Assembly (NCBI RefSeq): GCF_049808615.1
Contig: NZ_JBNCAN010000039.1
Coordinates: 1 to 18,639 of the forward strand
Length of the DNA stretch: 18,639 nucleotides
Direction of reading: 5' to 3'
From: Modicisalibacter sp049808615
GTDB lineage: Bacteria; Pseudomonadota; Gammaproteobacteria; Pseudomonadales; Halomonadaceae
Position 1 is the stretch's first letter. Each line of letters starts with the position of its first letter. The position numbers and the translations under genes were made by a program. Below are positions 1 through 7,321 of this stretch, piece after piece. A model generated the notes under the pieces. It searched no databases. It was not told the origin of the DNA and saw only the letters and a program-made list of their open reading frames with translations.

Positions 1-118
1 CGTCGCCATGGTTGGTCCTCCCCGGTATGCGTTCAGCGGGTGAGACGGAATCGGCGGTCAGAAAATGCTCGCTGGCGGTGATAGGGGAAGTGTCGACGCC
101 GGCATCACGGATTCAGGA
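1..118. repeat. 118-bp terminal inverted repeat, left copy
   Basis: This stretch is the exact reverse complement of 18521-18638; reading inward the two copies diverge at position 119 versus 18520. On the minus strand it begins TCCTGAATCCGTG and runs outward to a purine-rich ribosome-binding site and an ATG at 9-7. The geometry suggests the end of a multicopy element, such as an insertion sequence, whose first gene reads out of the window. An assembly or amplification chimera would look the same. Confidence 0.9.
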
Positions 119-597
119 ACAAATGAAAGCGCAATACCGTAATTGAGCGGAATATTGAAGACGATATTAAAAATCGTACTCATGCCAACGATTTGCAGTG
201 CGGTGGTGGGAACCGAATATACGAAAGCAGAAAATATTGAGGGCAGTATCCCTGCCTTTTCCCCAAAGCGTTCGCTAAATAAATCGGCTAATGTATAGAG
301 TCTTTGTCTTCTGAGTGGTCTGCTGAAAAAGAAGATAAGCAGCATGCTTACAATTATCCCGGGAAGAGCGAATTTAAAGTATCCTGACATCCCGACACTA
401 AAGCCCATGCCGACCCAGCCAATAAAAACGGCGGCACCGCACCATGTGCTGATTATTGTTCCAGTTATACTCCAGAATCCCATGTTCCAGCTGGCGATTA
501 GATAGGCGTCCGAGGTTTTTACCTTCGTGAAGTAATAGGCGCCCACGGCGAACATGAAGATGAAGTACACGACAGTGTAGGTTAAATACCATGCCAT
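58..597 (-). CDS. Sodium:solute symporter (SSS family), truncated N-terminal fragment with chimeric tail
   Basis: The first 159 or so residues match the start of a sodium/solute symporter (SSS family, TC 2.A.21). They show a membrane segment near residues 4-22, then SDAYLIAS, several hydrophobic helices, and a RQRLYTLADLFSERFG segment typical of the loop in this family. Family members usually have 450-550 residues. Here the coding sequence runs into the terminal repeat at 118/119, and the last 19 or so residues, from PESVMPAS to the stop at 58, are encoded by the repeat. The start at 597 is preceded by GCGGAGAA. The neighbouring amidohydrolase on the same strand suggests uptake of its substrate (inference). 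The gene is either disrupted by an insertion or cut by a contig end. Its base composition is visibly more AT-rich than the housekeeping genes to the right. Confidence 0.85.
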   Translation of the reverse strand: MAWYLTYTVVYFIFMFAVGAYYFTKVKTSDAYLIASWNMGFWSITGTIISTWCGAAVFIGWVGMGFSVGMSGYFKFALPGIIVSMLLIFFFSRPLRRQRLYTLADLFSERFGEKAGILPSIFSAFVYSVPTTALQIVGMSTIFNIVFNIPLNYGIALSFVPESVMPASTLPLSPPASIF

Positions 598-752
598 AGT
601 GAATTCTCCGCTAATTAGTAAGAATTGTTGTGTTTGTAACTACCTGGTTTATAGCGATAAATTTCTGAGTTTTTTGGTATTAACTTGATTTTTAATATTG
701 ATATAGTCCTCTTCGAAAAGATTGTTCTAAATAAAAGCAATATTTATATGCG

Positions 753-1985
753 TTAACCTGCGAGTTTGAGTAACGCATGAAGGAGCACGTTGGCACCGGC
801 AGCAAGGTCCGAAGGCTCTGCGCTTTCCGCTTCGTTATGACTGAGTCCTCCAGCACAGGGAATAAAAATCATGCTGGTGGGTGCGATGCGGGAAATATGA
901 CAAGCATCATGGCCCGCACCCGAACGTATGTCCTGATGGCGATAGCCAAGTTCGAGAGTCGCGCTGCGAACCGCGTCGATGCAGCGCTCGTTAAAATGGA
1001 TCGGAGGGGTGTCCATGATGCGTTGTCGCTCGACCCCGGTCCCCTCTTGTTCAGCCGTCTTGTCCACGGCGGCATAGAGTTCTGCTTGCATGGCATCGAG
1101 CGTCTGTGGGTCCGCATGGCGCATGTCCACAGTCAACGTCACCTCTCCCGGAATCGTGTTGTTGGAATTGGGCGAGACGTCGAGGCGCCCTACGGTCGCA
1201 ACCGCGGAAGGAGCATAGTGTTCGGCAATGCCTCTGACGGCAATGACCAGATGCGCTGCGCTCACCAAGGCATCGCGTCGACCTTGCATCGGCGTTGAAC
1301 CGGTATGCGCATCCTGTCCCTGAAAGGTGACCTGGTACCAGCGGGAGCCTTGTACGCCGGTGACCACGCCGATAGTGTCAGAATCGCGTTCGAGTATTGG
1401 GCCTTGCTCGATATGGACTTCGATAAAGGCACTGAGAGGATGATCGCCGCAGGGGAGACTCCCCGCATAGCCGATGGTTTCCAGAGCCTCGCCAAGGGTA
1501 ATGCCGTCGGTATCTTCCCTGCTCAGTCCATAATCAAGATCGTAGCTGCCGCCGAATACGCCCGAAGAGACCATGGGCGGAGCAAAGCGCGCGCCTTCCT
1601 CATTGGTCCAGACACAGATTTCCAGAGGGCTTGTTGTTTCGATGCCCTGTTCATTGAGCGTTTCGAAAATTTCGACGCCTGCCAGTACGCCATAGACACC
1701 ATCGAATTTCCCGCCGTGGGGCTGGGTATCGAGATGGCTGCCACAGGCGACGGGCGGGCGCTGTGGGTCGGTGCCGGGACGTTGAGCAAAGATATTGCCC
1801 ATGCGATCGATTCGGATGTCGCACCCAAGCTCCCGACACCAAGCGATGAACAAATCACGACCCTGCCTGTCCTCGTCGGTAAGGGCCACCCGGCAACTGC
1901 CGCCTGAAGGTGTAGCGCCGATCTCCGCCATGGACATTAGCCGCTGCCAAAGCCGATCCTGATTGATCGCGAGTTCTTTGAGCAT
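753..1985 (-). CDS. Zn-dependent M20 amidohydrolase (N-carbamoyl-amino acid hydrolase / allantoate amidohydrolase type)
   Basis: A 410-residue protein of the hydantoinase/carbamoylase branch of peptidase family M20, which hydrolyses N-carbamoyl amino acids, allantoate, ureidoglycolate or similar amides. Probable metal ligands are H84 (GSHLDT), D95 (GGKFDG), E130 (NEEG), H191 (EVHIEQG) and H383 (GGLSHNEAE). The dimerisation-domain motifs QDAHTGSTPM (224-233) and SPNSNNTIPG (271-280) and R289 of DMRH are also present, so the enzyme appears intact. Length is normal for the family. AGAAGGGC precedes the ATG at 1985. It is divergent from the LysR gene and lies upstream of the symporter on the same strand across a 155-bp AT-rich gap, so transporter and hydrolase may form one regulated catabolic unit. 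The motifs do not settle which substrate is used. Confidence 0.88.
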   Translation of the reverse strand: MLKELAINQDRLWQRLMSMAEIGATPSGGSCRVALTDEDRQGRDLFIAWCRELGCDIRIDRMGNIFAQRPGTDPQRPPVACGSHLDTQPHGGKFDGVYGVLAGVEIFETLNEQGIETTSPLEICVWTNEEGARFAPPMVSSGVFGGSYDLDYGLSREDTDGITLGEALETIGYAGSLPCGDHPLSAFIEVHIEQGPILERDSDTIGVVTGVQGSRWYQVTFQGQDAHTGSTPMQGRRDALVSAAHLVIAVRGIAEHYAPSAVATVGRLDVSPNSNNTIPGEVTLTVDMRHADPQTLDAMQAELYAAVDKTAEQEGTGVERQRIMDTPPIHFNERCIDAVRSATLELGYRHQDIRSGAGHDACHISRIAPTSMIFIPCAGGLSHNEAESAEPSDLAAGANVLLHALLKLAG

Positions 1986-2075
1986 GATATTGCCCTTCTG
2001 AATTAATTTTGTGTTGTCTGACAGGCAATGGGGAAGCCTTTGTCTTAACCAAGGTAGTGGAGCAAGGCGGGGACG

Positions 2076-2117
2076 TATAATATCAATAATCGATTTTTTG
2101 ATACTTGAAAGGTATCA
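2076..2117 (+). promoter_or_regulatory. LysR operator cluster and candidate lysR -10 element
   Basis: A TATAAT hexamer lies at 2076-2081. TATCAA (2081-2086) and TTGATA (2098-2103) form a perfect inverted repeat with an 11-bp spacer, the T-N11-A pattern typical of LysR-type regulators. TGATAC (2099-2104) and GTATCA (2112-2117) form a second, overlapping inverted repeat with a 7-bp spacer that reaches into the lysR ribosome-binding site. Three TATCA half-sites in this short region suggest autoregulation by the LysR protein and control of the divergent hydrolase. No good -35 hexamer accompanies the TATAAT. Confidence 0.55.
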
Positions 2118-2120
2118 GTC

Positions 2121-3038
2121 ATGAGGCATTTGCAGCCGCATATTCGCTATTTCATTGCCGTTGCCGAAGAGTTGCATTTCCGCCGGGCCGGTGAGCGTTT
2201 ACACGTAGCCCAGCCCGTACTCAGCCGTGCGATACGGCGACTGGAAGAACAGTTGGAGGTAACCTTGCTGCAGCGTAGCCGCCGGCATGTCAGCTTGACT
2301 GCTGCGGGGCGAGTATTTCTCGAGGAGTGTTATCTCGCGAGGGAAGCAATGGAGCGTGCCGAGCAGCGGGCTCTCAAAGCGAATAAAGGCGAGTCTGGAC
2401 GGCTAGTGATTGGCTATACGGATTTTGCGATCAATGGGGTTCTGCCTTCGCTATTGGCTACTTTCCATAGTCATCTGGCCAACGTCAGTATTGATCTTGT
2501 GCGCTGCGACTCTCATGAGCAACTAGAGGCGATCGAAGTTGGAAGGCTCGATGTGGGATTTTTAACCGGCCCCGTCAGCGGTGAAGGATTGAGGCAAGTT
2601 ATCGTGCACGAAGCTCCTTATATGGCAGTTTTACCCCGCTGCCATCCTTTGGCTGAATTAGAAAGCGTACCCCTAAAAGCTCTTTCGAAGGAAATCTTTG
2701 TGTTAGGCAATATGCATACATGGCGGCATTTTATCTCTCAAATCAAAGCATTGTGCTTTGAAGCAGGATTCATTCCGAGGGTGGTCAAAGAAGCGCCGAA
2801 CAGTGACAGCATATTTGGCTTGGTCGCGGCACAAATGGGAGTAACCATCTACCCTGATTGTGACCTTAACCATAATCGACGCGATATTGTTCTGCGCCCG
2901 CTTGCGGGTACTAAGGCCAAATTAGTGACGGAAATGGTGTGGTCGTCGAGCAGTACCAACCCCGTGGTAGCTCGGTTTGTTGATGTCGTTACTCAGACAG
3001 GACTAGTTCTTGGGCATCGTCAGGATCGAGCTCAGTAG
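2121..3038 (+). CDS. LysR-family transcriptional regulator
   Basis: A 305-residue LysR-type regulator. The N-terminal winged helix-turn-helix (about residues 5-62) has the usual pattern: YFIAVAEELHFRRAGERL, then VAQPVLSRAIRRLEEQL, then RSRRHVSLTAAG. A linker helix follows, then a periplasmic-binding-protein-like effector domain from about 90 to 295. It is transcribed away from the M20 amidohydrolase across a 135-bp shared control region, the standard arrangement for a LysR activator and its target, so the hydrolase and perhaps the symporter are its likely regulon. GAAAGG at 2107-2112 can serve as the ribosome-binding site and overlaps a candidate operator. The second half of the gene is AT-richer than the surrounding DNA. 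The inducer is unknown. Confidence 0.93.
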   Translation: MRHLQPHIRYFIAVAEELHFRRAGERLHVAQPVLSRAIRRLEEQLEVTLLQRSRRHVSLTAAGRVFLEECYLAREAMERAEQRALKANKGESGRLVIGYTDFAINGVLPSLLATFHSHLANVSIDLVRCDSHEQLEAIEVGRLDVGFLTGPVSGEGLRQVIVHEAPYMAVLPRCHPLAELESVPLKALSKEIFVLGNMHTWRHFISQIKALCFEAGFIPRVVKEAPNSDSIFGLVAAQMGVTIYPDCDLNHNRRDIVLRPLAGTKAKLVTEMVWSSSSTNPVVARFVDVVTQTGLVLGHRQDRAQ

Positions 3039-3164
3039 TGGAATTAATTCGCAGTGATAGACTTGAGACCCCCTGTCAGTTGAGTCGTCGGCCAACGTTC
3101 AGGGGATCGGCTGTCGGTTCAACAGGTCCGGCTCAAGATACCTGCGTCGAACAATGGATGGATT

Positions 3165-3479
3165 TCAGTCGTCATCATCCTTGGGAGAAGCCGGAGCGGA
3201 TTCGAAGGCTCGCTTGTCGTCGGGTAATCGCACCGTGTCCCCCAAGCTGAGTTTGCCGTGCTGCTTGACCCGTTCGCCTTTGGCATCGATCAGGGCGGCG
3301 ACCTCGCCGATGCTGACGCCGTCCTTGTAGGCTTCGACCTTGACCCGCACGTTCATGCCTTGATAGCGCCCCGAGACGATGGTGCCAGGGTGCGGCTCGC
3401 CGTAGTCATTGGGGTCCTTGGCATAGTGTGCCGTGACGCCATTGGCCCCGGGATCGTCCCAGTCGATGTGTGTATGCAT
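3165..3479 (-). CDS. Small acidic protein of unknown function
   Basis: A 104-residue protein I do not recognise. It starts MHTHIDWDDPGANG, has a central stretch that could form beta strands (GTIVSGRYQGMNVRVKVEAY), a segment LSLGDTVRLPDD, and a very acidic end with four aspartates. There is no signal peptide or membrane segment, so it is probably cytoplasmic. A strong ribosome-binding site (AAGGAGAGG) sits at the right distance before the ATG at 3479, which supports real translation. It stands alone, facing the end of lysR and downstream of the M20 peptidase gene on the same strand, with about 97 bp between them. The acidic composition suits a salt-in or halotolerant cytoplasm. No function is proposed. 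Confidence 0.75.
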   Translation of the reverse strand: MHTHIDWDDPGANGVTAHYAKDPNDYGEPHPGTIVSGRYQGMNVRVKVEAYKDGVSIGEVAALIDAKGERVKQHGKLSLGDTVRLPDDKRAFESAPASPKDDDD

Positions 3480-3576
3480 GCGTCCTCTCCTTGTGGGTTC
3501 TCGTACATGCCAAGCTTAGCTGGACGAGGCCACTGGGCGAAAGCCTACATCGCTATCTACAACTGTCTTGATATGT

Positions 3577-4830
3577 TCAAGAATCGGGCTCTTGCTCAGA
3601 GAGCGTCATGATCATGCGAGTCGCCAGGTAGAGCCGCGGTACCACGCTGTCGAGTACGATGAACTCATCGGCGCTATGATAACGCCCTCCCACCAGCCCC
3701 AGGGACTCCAGCACCGCCGGCTTATCGGCGTCCGGGTTGTAGGCATAGGCGGCATCGGTGCCGCCACCGATCTCGATGGCCTCGAGGTTGCGATCCAGTT
3801 CCGTGTAGATCTGCTGTGCTTGCTCGGCCAGCGCCTGGGTCTGGGGGTTGGCTGGCATCGGCGGACGGCCTTTATCGATATGGAAATCCACCGTCGTGCC
3901 GTCGATGAGTTTGTCCTGAATGATGTTCTTGGCTTCCTTCATGACCCGATCGTATTCGCTGGCATCGAAGTAGCGCATATCGCCTTCGGCGTGGGCTTGT
4001 TCGGGAATGATATTGCGCTTGGTGCCGCCGTCGACGATGGTCCAGTTGAGAGTGGTCTTCTTGTCGGCATTGCCTAGCTCATCGAGCTGCAGAAGCTGGT
4101 GGGAGAGCTCCATGATCGCGTTACGTCCTTGATCCGGAGCGCTACCGGCGTGGGAGGCACGGCCTTGAACGTCGAGGAAGACGTAGTTGATGCCCTTGGT
4201 CACTACGGTAACCGCATCCACATCGTCTTCACCCAGCGCTGGCTCGAAGACCAGTACGGCATCCTGATCCTTGGCAAGCTGTTGAATCTCCTCTCGTGAA
4301 CCGAGAGAGCCTTTTTCTTCGTCCGGATTGAAGACTACCGTCAGAGTGCCGTACTCCTTGAAATCAAGTTCTTCGAGTATCTTCAGTGCGTGCAAGATCA
4401 CCGCGATCCCGCCCTTGGCATCACCGACACCGGGGCCGTAGGCACGCCCATCTTCGGTGCGAAAGGGGCGTTTCTCTGCTTCGCCTTCGCCGAACACGGT
4501 GTCGTAGTGGATCATCAGCATGATGTTCTGATCGCCGTCACCGTTTAGGGTGCCGATTAGTGTTTTACCACCGAACTTCGGTGCAGGCCGTGTTTCGATC
4601 TCGGCGCCAAGCCGTTCGAGACGCTGTTCGAGTATGCTGACGACCTTATTGAGCCCTTGCTCGTCACCGGTACCGGAGTCGATATTGACCAAGGTTTCCA
4701 GCGTCTCGAGCAATGCCTGCTCCTGCTGCTGGGCGGCCTCGAGGACCTCTTGTTGAGAGGCCGCCAAGGCGGGGAATGGCGTAATGAAAGTGGCGCAGGT
4801 GAGGCTCGTGGCAAGCAGGAAAGGCTTCAT
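3577..4830 (-). CDS. Exported M20 metallopeptidase, glutamate carboxypeptidase (CPG2)-like
   Basis: A 417-residue protein with a Sec signal peptide (residues 1-23, cleavage likely after ALA), so the enzyme should be periplasmic. The M20 catalytic set is complete: H108 and D110 (MIHYDTV), D137 (GVGDAKGG), E171 and E172 (NPDEEKGS), E196 (VFEPA) and H385 (RYHSADE). H227 in GRASHAGS belongs to the dimerisation domain. The spacing is very close to that of Pseudomonas CPG2 (H112, D141, E175, E176, E200, H385), which removes C-terminal glutamate from folates and peptides, so a similar exopeptidase role is the best guess. Substrate specificity cannot be read from the sequence. AGGGAGA precedes the ATG. 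It is probably a single-gene transcript, separated from ompW by a terminator-like hairpin. Confidence 0.87.
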   Translation of the reverse strand: MKPFLLATSLTCATFITPFPALAASQQEVLEAAQQQEQALLETLETLVNIDSGTGDEQGLNKVVSILEQRLERLGAEIETRPAPKFGGKTLIGTLNGDGDQNIMLMIHYDTVFGEGEAEKRPFRTEDGRAYGPGVGDAKGGIAVILHALKILEELDFKEYGTLTVVFNPDEEKGSLGSREEIQQLAKDQDAVLVFEPALGEDDVDAVTVVTKGINYVFLDVQGRASHAGSAPDQGRNAIMELSHQLLQLDELGNADKKTTLNWTIVDGGTKRNIIPEQAHAEGDMRYFDASEYDRVMKEAKNIIQDKLIDGTTVDFHIDKGRPPMPANPQTQALAEQAQQIYTELDRNLEAIEIGGGTDAAYAYNPDADKPAVLESLGLVGGRYHSADEFIVLDSVVPRLYLATRMIMTLSEQEPDS

Positions 4831-4922
4831 CGTTTTCTCCCTGTCGTAAATTGTTCTCCTGATCCAAGCCTAGGGGGAAAGCATGAAAACGCAAATCGTA
4901 CCAGGGCCAAGCCAACAACAAG

Positions 4923-4945
4923 AAGACGACCCCCTGGGCCGTCTT
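4923..4945 (-). terminator. Rho-independent terminator after ompW
   Basis: Read on the minus strand, a 10-bp stem (one G-T pair) with an AGG loop begins 25 bases after the ompW stop. It is followed by CTTGTTGTTG, only a moderately T-rich tail, so termination may be incomplete. Confidence 0.55.
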
Positions 4946-4970
4946 ATGAAGATCCGAAAAACGCTGAGTC

Positions 4971-5606
4971 TTAGAAGCGGAAGCTCAGACCACCCATGAC
5001 CACCAGCGGATCGATTTCCACTTCGGTATCGTAGTTGGCACCCCCAGCCGAGACGGTGGCATCGCTGTCGATATCCAGATACCAGGCGGCAGCGTTGAGT
5101 GCCCAGTGTTCGCTGATCAACAGGTCGACGCCGAGTTGCGCGGCGTAGCCCCAGGAGTCGTCCAGGTCGAGATCGGCACCGGGAAGATCGAGTGTTTCAT
5201 CCGAGAAGCGGGTGTAGTTCACGCCGGCACCGATGTAAGGCTGTACCCGGGAGTCGGTTCCACCGAAGGGGTAGTACTGCAGGGTCAGGGTCGGGGGTAG
5301 GTGCTTGGTCGACGCCACGTTGGCACCATCCAGCTTTATATCGTGCTCGAAGCGCTCCGCAGCCAGCAGCTCGATACCTAGCTGGTCGAGGAAGCGATAG
5401 CCCAGAGTGAAGGCGAAGGCGCTATCGTCACCGACATCGATCTCGTTGATACCGAGAGCGTTCAAATCGCCGTTGTCACTTTTCGGAGCGACCTTGGCCA
5501 CACCAAAACGCGTATAGAAGTCGCCTTGGCCATAGGCCATTACCGAGGAGGCTGCGGTCATGGAGGCCAGGAAAATGGCACCGGTCAGAAGGGGGGTTAC
5601 GCGCAT
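4971..5606 (-). CDS. ompW: Outer membrane protein OmpW
   Basis: An OmpW-family eight-stranded beta-barrel of the outer membrane, associated with uptake of small hydrophobic or other small molecules and with stress responses. From the start at 5606 the protein has 211 residues: a signal peptide of about 24 residues starting MRVTPLLTG and ending VMA, then YGQGDFYTRFGVAKVAPKSDNG. Barrel motifs include FTLGYRFLDQLGIELLAA, LPPTLTLQYYPFG and QPYIGAGVNYT, and the protein ends in phenylalanine (SFRF), the usual signal for barrel assembly. The reading frame is open to 5675, but the start at 5606 has AAGGAGT at ideal spacing and gives a proper signal peptide. A half-conserved FNR-like sequence (TTGAT at 5739) lies about 130 bp upstream; that is only suggestive. 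Confidence 0.93.
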   Translation of the reverse strand: MRVTPLLTGAIFLASMTAASSVMAYGQGDFYTRFGVAKVAPKSDNGDLNALGINEIDVGDDSAFAFTLGYRFLDQLGIELLAAERFEHDIKLDGANVASTKHLPPTLTLQYYPFGGTDSRVQPYIGAGVNYTRFSDETLDLPGADLDLDDSWGYAAQLGVDLLISEHWALNAAAWYLDIDSDATVSAGGANYDTEVEIDPLVVMGGLSFRF

Positions 5607-5810
5607 GGGAAGACTCCTTGATTGAATCCCAATAATCGCCCCTGGCGGCGCAGGGCACATCCAATGCTGGGGCATGAGCGTAGCATGATGATAGCGCTAC
5701 GAACTGGGAGTAGCGTAACCGAAGCACGGCGGCGCGCCTTGATTTATGTCATGTTTCAGGCGAGTAGATACGCAGGCGAAGTAATTTTGTACCTGCTTGA
5801 AATCGTAACG

Positions 5811-5834
5811 AAAAGCCCGCCGATAAAGGCGGGC
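5811..5834 (-). terminator. Rho-independent terminator after the threonine ammonia-lyase gene
   Basis: GCCCGCC (5815-5821) and GGCGGGC (5828-5834) form a 7-bp GC stem with a six-base loop, followed on the minus strand by TTTT (5814-5811). It is almost identical to the terminator at 7271-7295. Confidence 0.85.
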
Positions 5835-5891
5835 CGGAAAGAGTAAAGCCTCTCTGCGAATCGGTCATTCAATGAACGAGTGACACGCAAT

Positions 5892-7145
5892 CTAGTCATT
5901 ACCGCCACTGGCCATCAGCAAGTTGACCTGCAGCCCCTCTTCCTGAAGCAGGGCGACTAATTGATTTTGATGTTCGGGGCCGCGGGTTTCCATCTCGAGA
6001 ATCACTTGTGTCATGCCGACAGGCACATGGAGTTCGCCGCGACGATGTTCCACGTGACGGATGTTCATGCTGAGCTTGGCCACGGTATCGAGCAGATGGG
6101 CGAGATTGCCTGGCGTATCTTGAATAGTGACCGAAAGGCTTATCAGGCGGCCGCTGGAGGCGAGGCCATAGTCGATGGAGCGGCCCACCAGGCTCATATC
6201 CACGTTACCACCCGAGATCACGCAGACGACCCGGTCTTGATCGCTGACATGAATCTTTCCACTCATCAAGGCAGCCAGGCCGGTGACCCCGGCCCCTTCG
6301 CCGATGGTATGAGTATGTTCGAGCAGGGTGACGATGGCCTCGGCGATGGCATTGTCACTGACGGTGACGATATCGTTTACGTAGCAGGCGATGACCTGGC
6401 GGGTCAGCTTGCCGGCACGCTTGACCTTGATGCCATCGGCGATGGTGTGGGCATCGGGAGCGACTTCCTCGATGCTGCCATCCACTAAAAAGCGCCGCCA
6501 AGGTGCCACGGTGTCGGTTTGTACGCCGACGACACGAATGGCAGGATTTTGCAGTTTGAGGGCCAGCGCCACCCCGGACAGCAGGCCGCCACCCCCGAGG
6601 GGCACCACGGCAAGCGTCGTGTCCGGCGCGTCCTCTAACATTTCGAGACCACAGCTGGCCTGGCCGGCGATCACATCCCAGTCGTCGTAGGGAGACAAGA
6701 AAGCCAGATTGTCCCGCTGGGCAATTTCCAGGGCAAGCTCGGTAGATTGTTCCAGGTTGGTGCCATGCAAATGAACCTCGGCGCCCATCTTGCGACAGGC
6801 TTCTATCTTGGTTAAAGGCGCGTTGGTCGGCATGACCACAACGGCGCGAAGTCCTGCGAGGCCAGCAGCCCGGGCCACGCCTTGGGCATGGTTGCCGGCG
6901 GAAGCGGCAATCACCCCGTTGCCCTGAGCATCGTCAGCCAGCAACCGAGCAATCTTGTTGGTGGCGCCGCGTATCTTGAAGGAGCCCGCACGTTGCAGGT
7001 TCTCGAACTTGAAGGCAAGCGACGTGCCTAATGCAGCGGAAAGAACGTCGTTATGCCACTGAGCCGTATGGATCACCGCATCGCGAAGGCTTGCTCGAGT
7101 GGCGCGTAGGCTCTGAAGCGATAGGGGGAGCGATTCGATAGTCAT
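5892..7145 (-). CDS. ilvA: Threonine ammonia-lyase (short form with one ACT domain)
   Basis: A PLP-dependent fold-type II enzyme that deaminates threonine (and often serine) to 2-oxobutyrate, feeding isoleucine synthesis or threonine breakdown. From the start at 7145 it has 417 residues. K57 in GSFKIRGA is the PLP lysine, SAGNHAQG binds substrate, GGGGL at 184-188 binds the cofactor phosphate, and SGGN lies at about 311-314. A single ACT domain occupies about 334-412, beginning LISLSVTIQDTPGN. The length and single ACT domain match the short threonine ammonia-lyase branch, not the 510-residue biosynthetic IlvA with a tandem regulatory domain. The frame is open to 7196, but 7145 has AAGG six bases upstream and 7196 has no recognisable ribosome-binding site. 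It appears monocistronic, with its own terminator. Confidence 0.92.
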   Translation of the reverse strand: MTIESLPLSLQSLRATRASLRDAVIHTAQWHNDVLSAALGTSLAFKFENLQRAGSFKIRGATNKIARLLADDAQGNGVIAASAGNHAQGVARAAGLAGLRAVVVMPTNAPLTKIEACRKMGAEVHLHGTNLEQSTELALEIAQRDNLAFLSPYDDWDVIAGQASCGLEMLEDAPDTTLAVVPLGGGGLLSGVALALKLQNPAIRVVGVQTDTVAPWRRFLVDGSIEEVAPDAHTIADGIKVKRAGKLTRQVIACYVNDIVTVSDNAIAEAIVTLLEHTHTIGEGAGVTGLAALMSGKIHVSDQDRVVCVISGGNVDMSLVGRSIDYGLASSGRLISLSVTIQDTPGNLAHLLDTVAKLSMNIRHVEHRRGELHVPVGMTQVILEMETRGPEHQNQLVALLQEEGLQVNLLMASGGND

Positions 7146-7270
7146 GGCAGGCCTTACTGGCGAATAGCAGGGTGGCAGTTGAGCCGTCGCATCCATTGCT
7201 CGGACAATGTGACGGCTAATAGCATAACGCTTCTTGGGTAAGTTTTGATTATTGCAGGGTACTACCCGTT

Positions 7271-7295
7271 AAAAAGCCCGCCGATGAAGGCGGGC
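7271..7295 (-). terminator. Rho-independent terminator after typA
   Basis: GCCCGCC (7276-7282) and GGCGGGC (7289-7295) form a 7-bp GC stem with a six-base loop, followed on the minus strand by TTTTT (7275-7271). It differs from the terminator at 5811-5834 by one loop base. Confidence 0.87.
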
Positions 7296-7321
7296 CGGAA
7301 AGCGCAGGAACAAATACCGAA

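Noticed and set aside
777..1298. Open frames on the plus strand opposite the M20 amidohydrolase (also 1305-1907)
   Set aside because: They lie antisense to a gene with full family motifs and show no recognisable domains.
3038..3250. 70-residue open frame directly after lysR
   Set aside because: It overlaps the start of the acidic protein gene on the other strand, has no ribosome-binding site of note and low-complexity coding, so it is probably noise.
3566..3582. TCTTGA-N5-TCAAGA inverted repeat over the stop of the CPG2-like gene
   Set aside because: The stem is AT-rich and has no T-tract, so it is too weak to call a terminator.
5679..5701. CGTAGC-N11-GCTACG inverted repeat upstream of ompW
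   Set aside because: A single short dyad with no matching family of sites; chance cannot be excluded.
5739..5752. FNR-like TTGAT-N4-GTCAT upstream of ompW
   Set aside because: Only one half matches the FNR consensus, so it is noted under ompW but not called.
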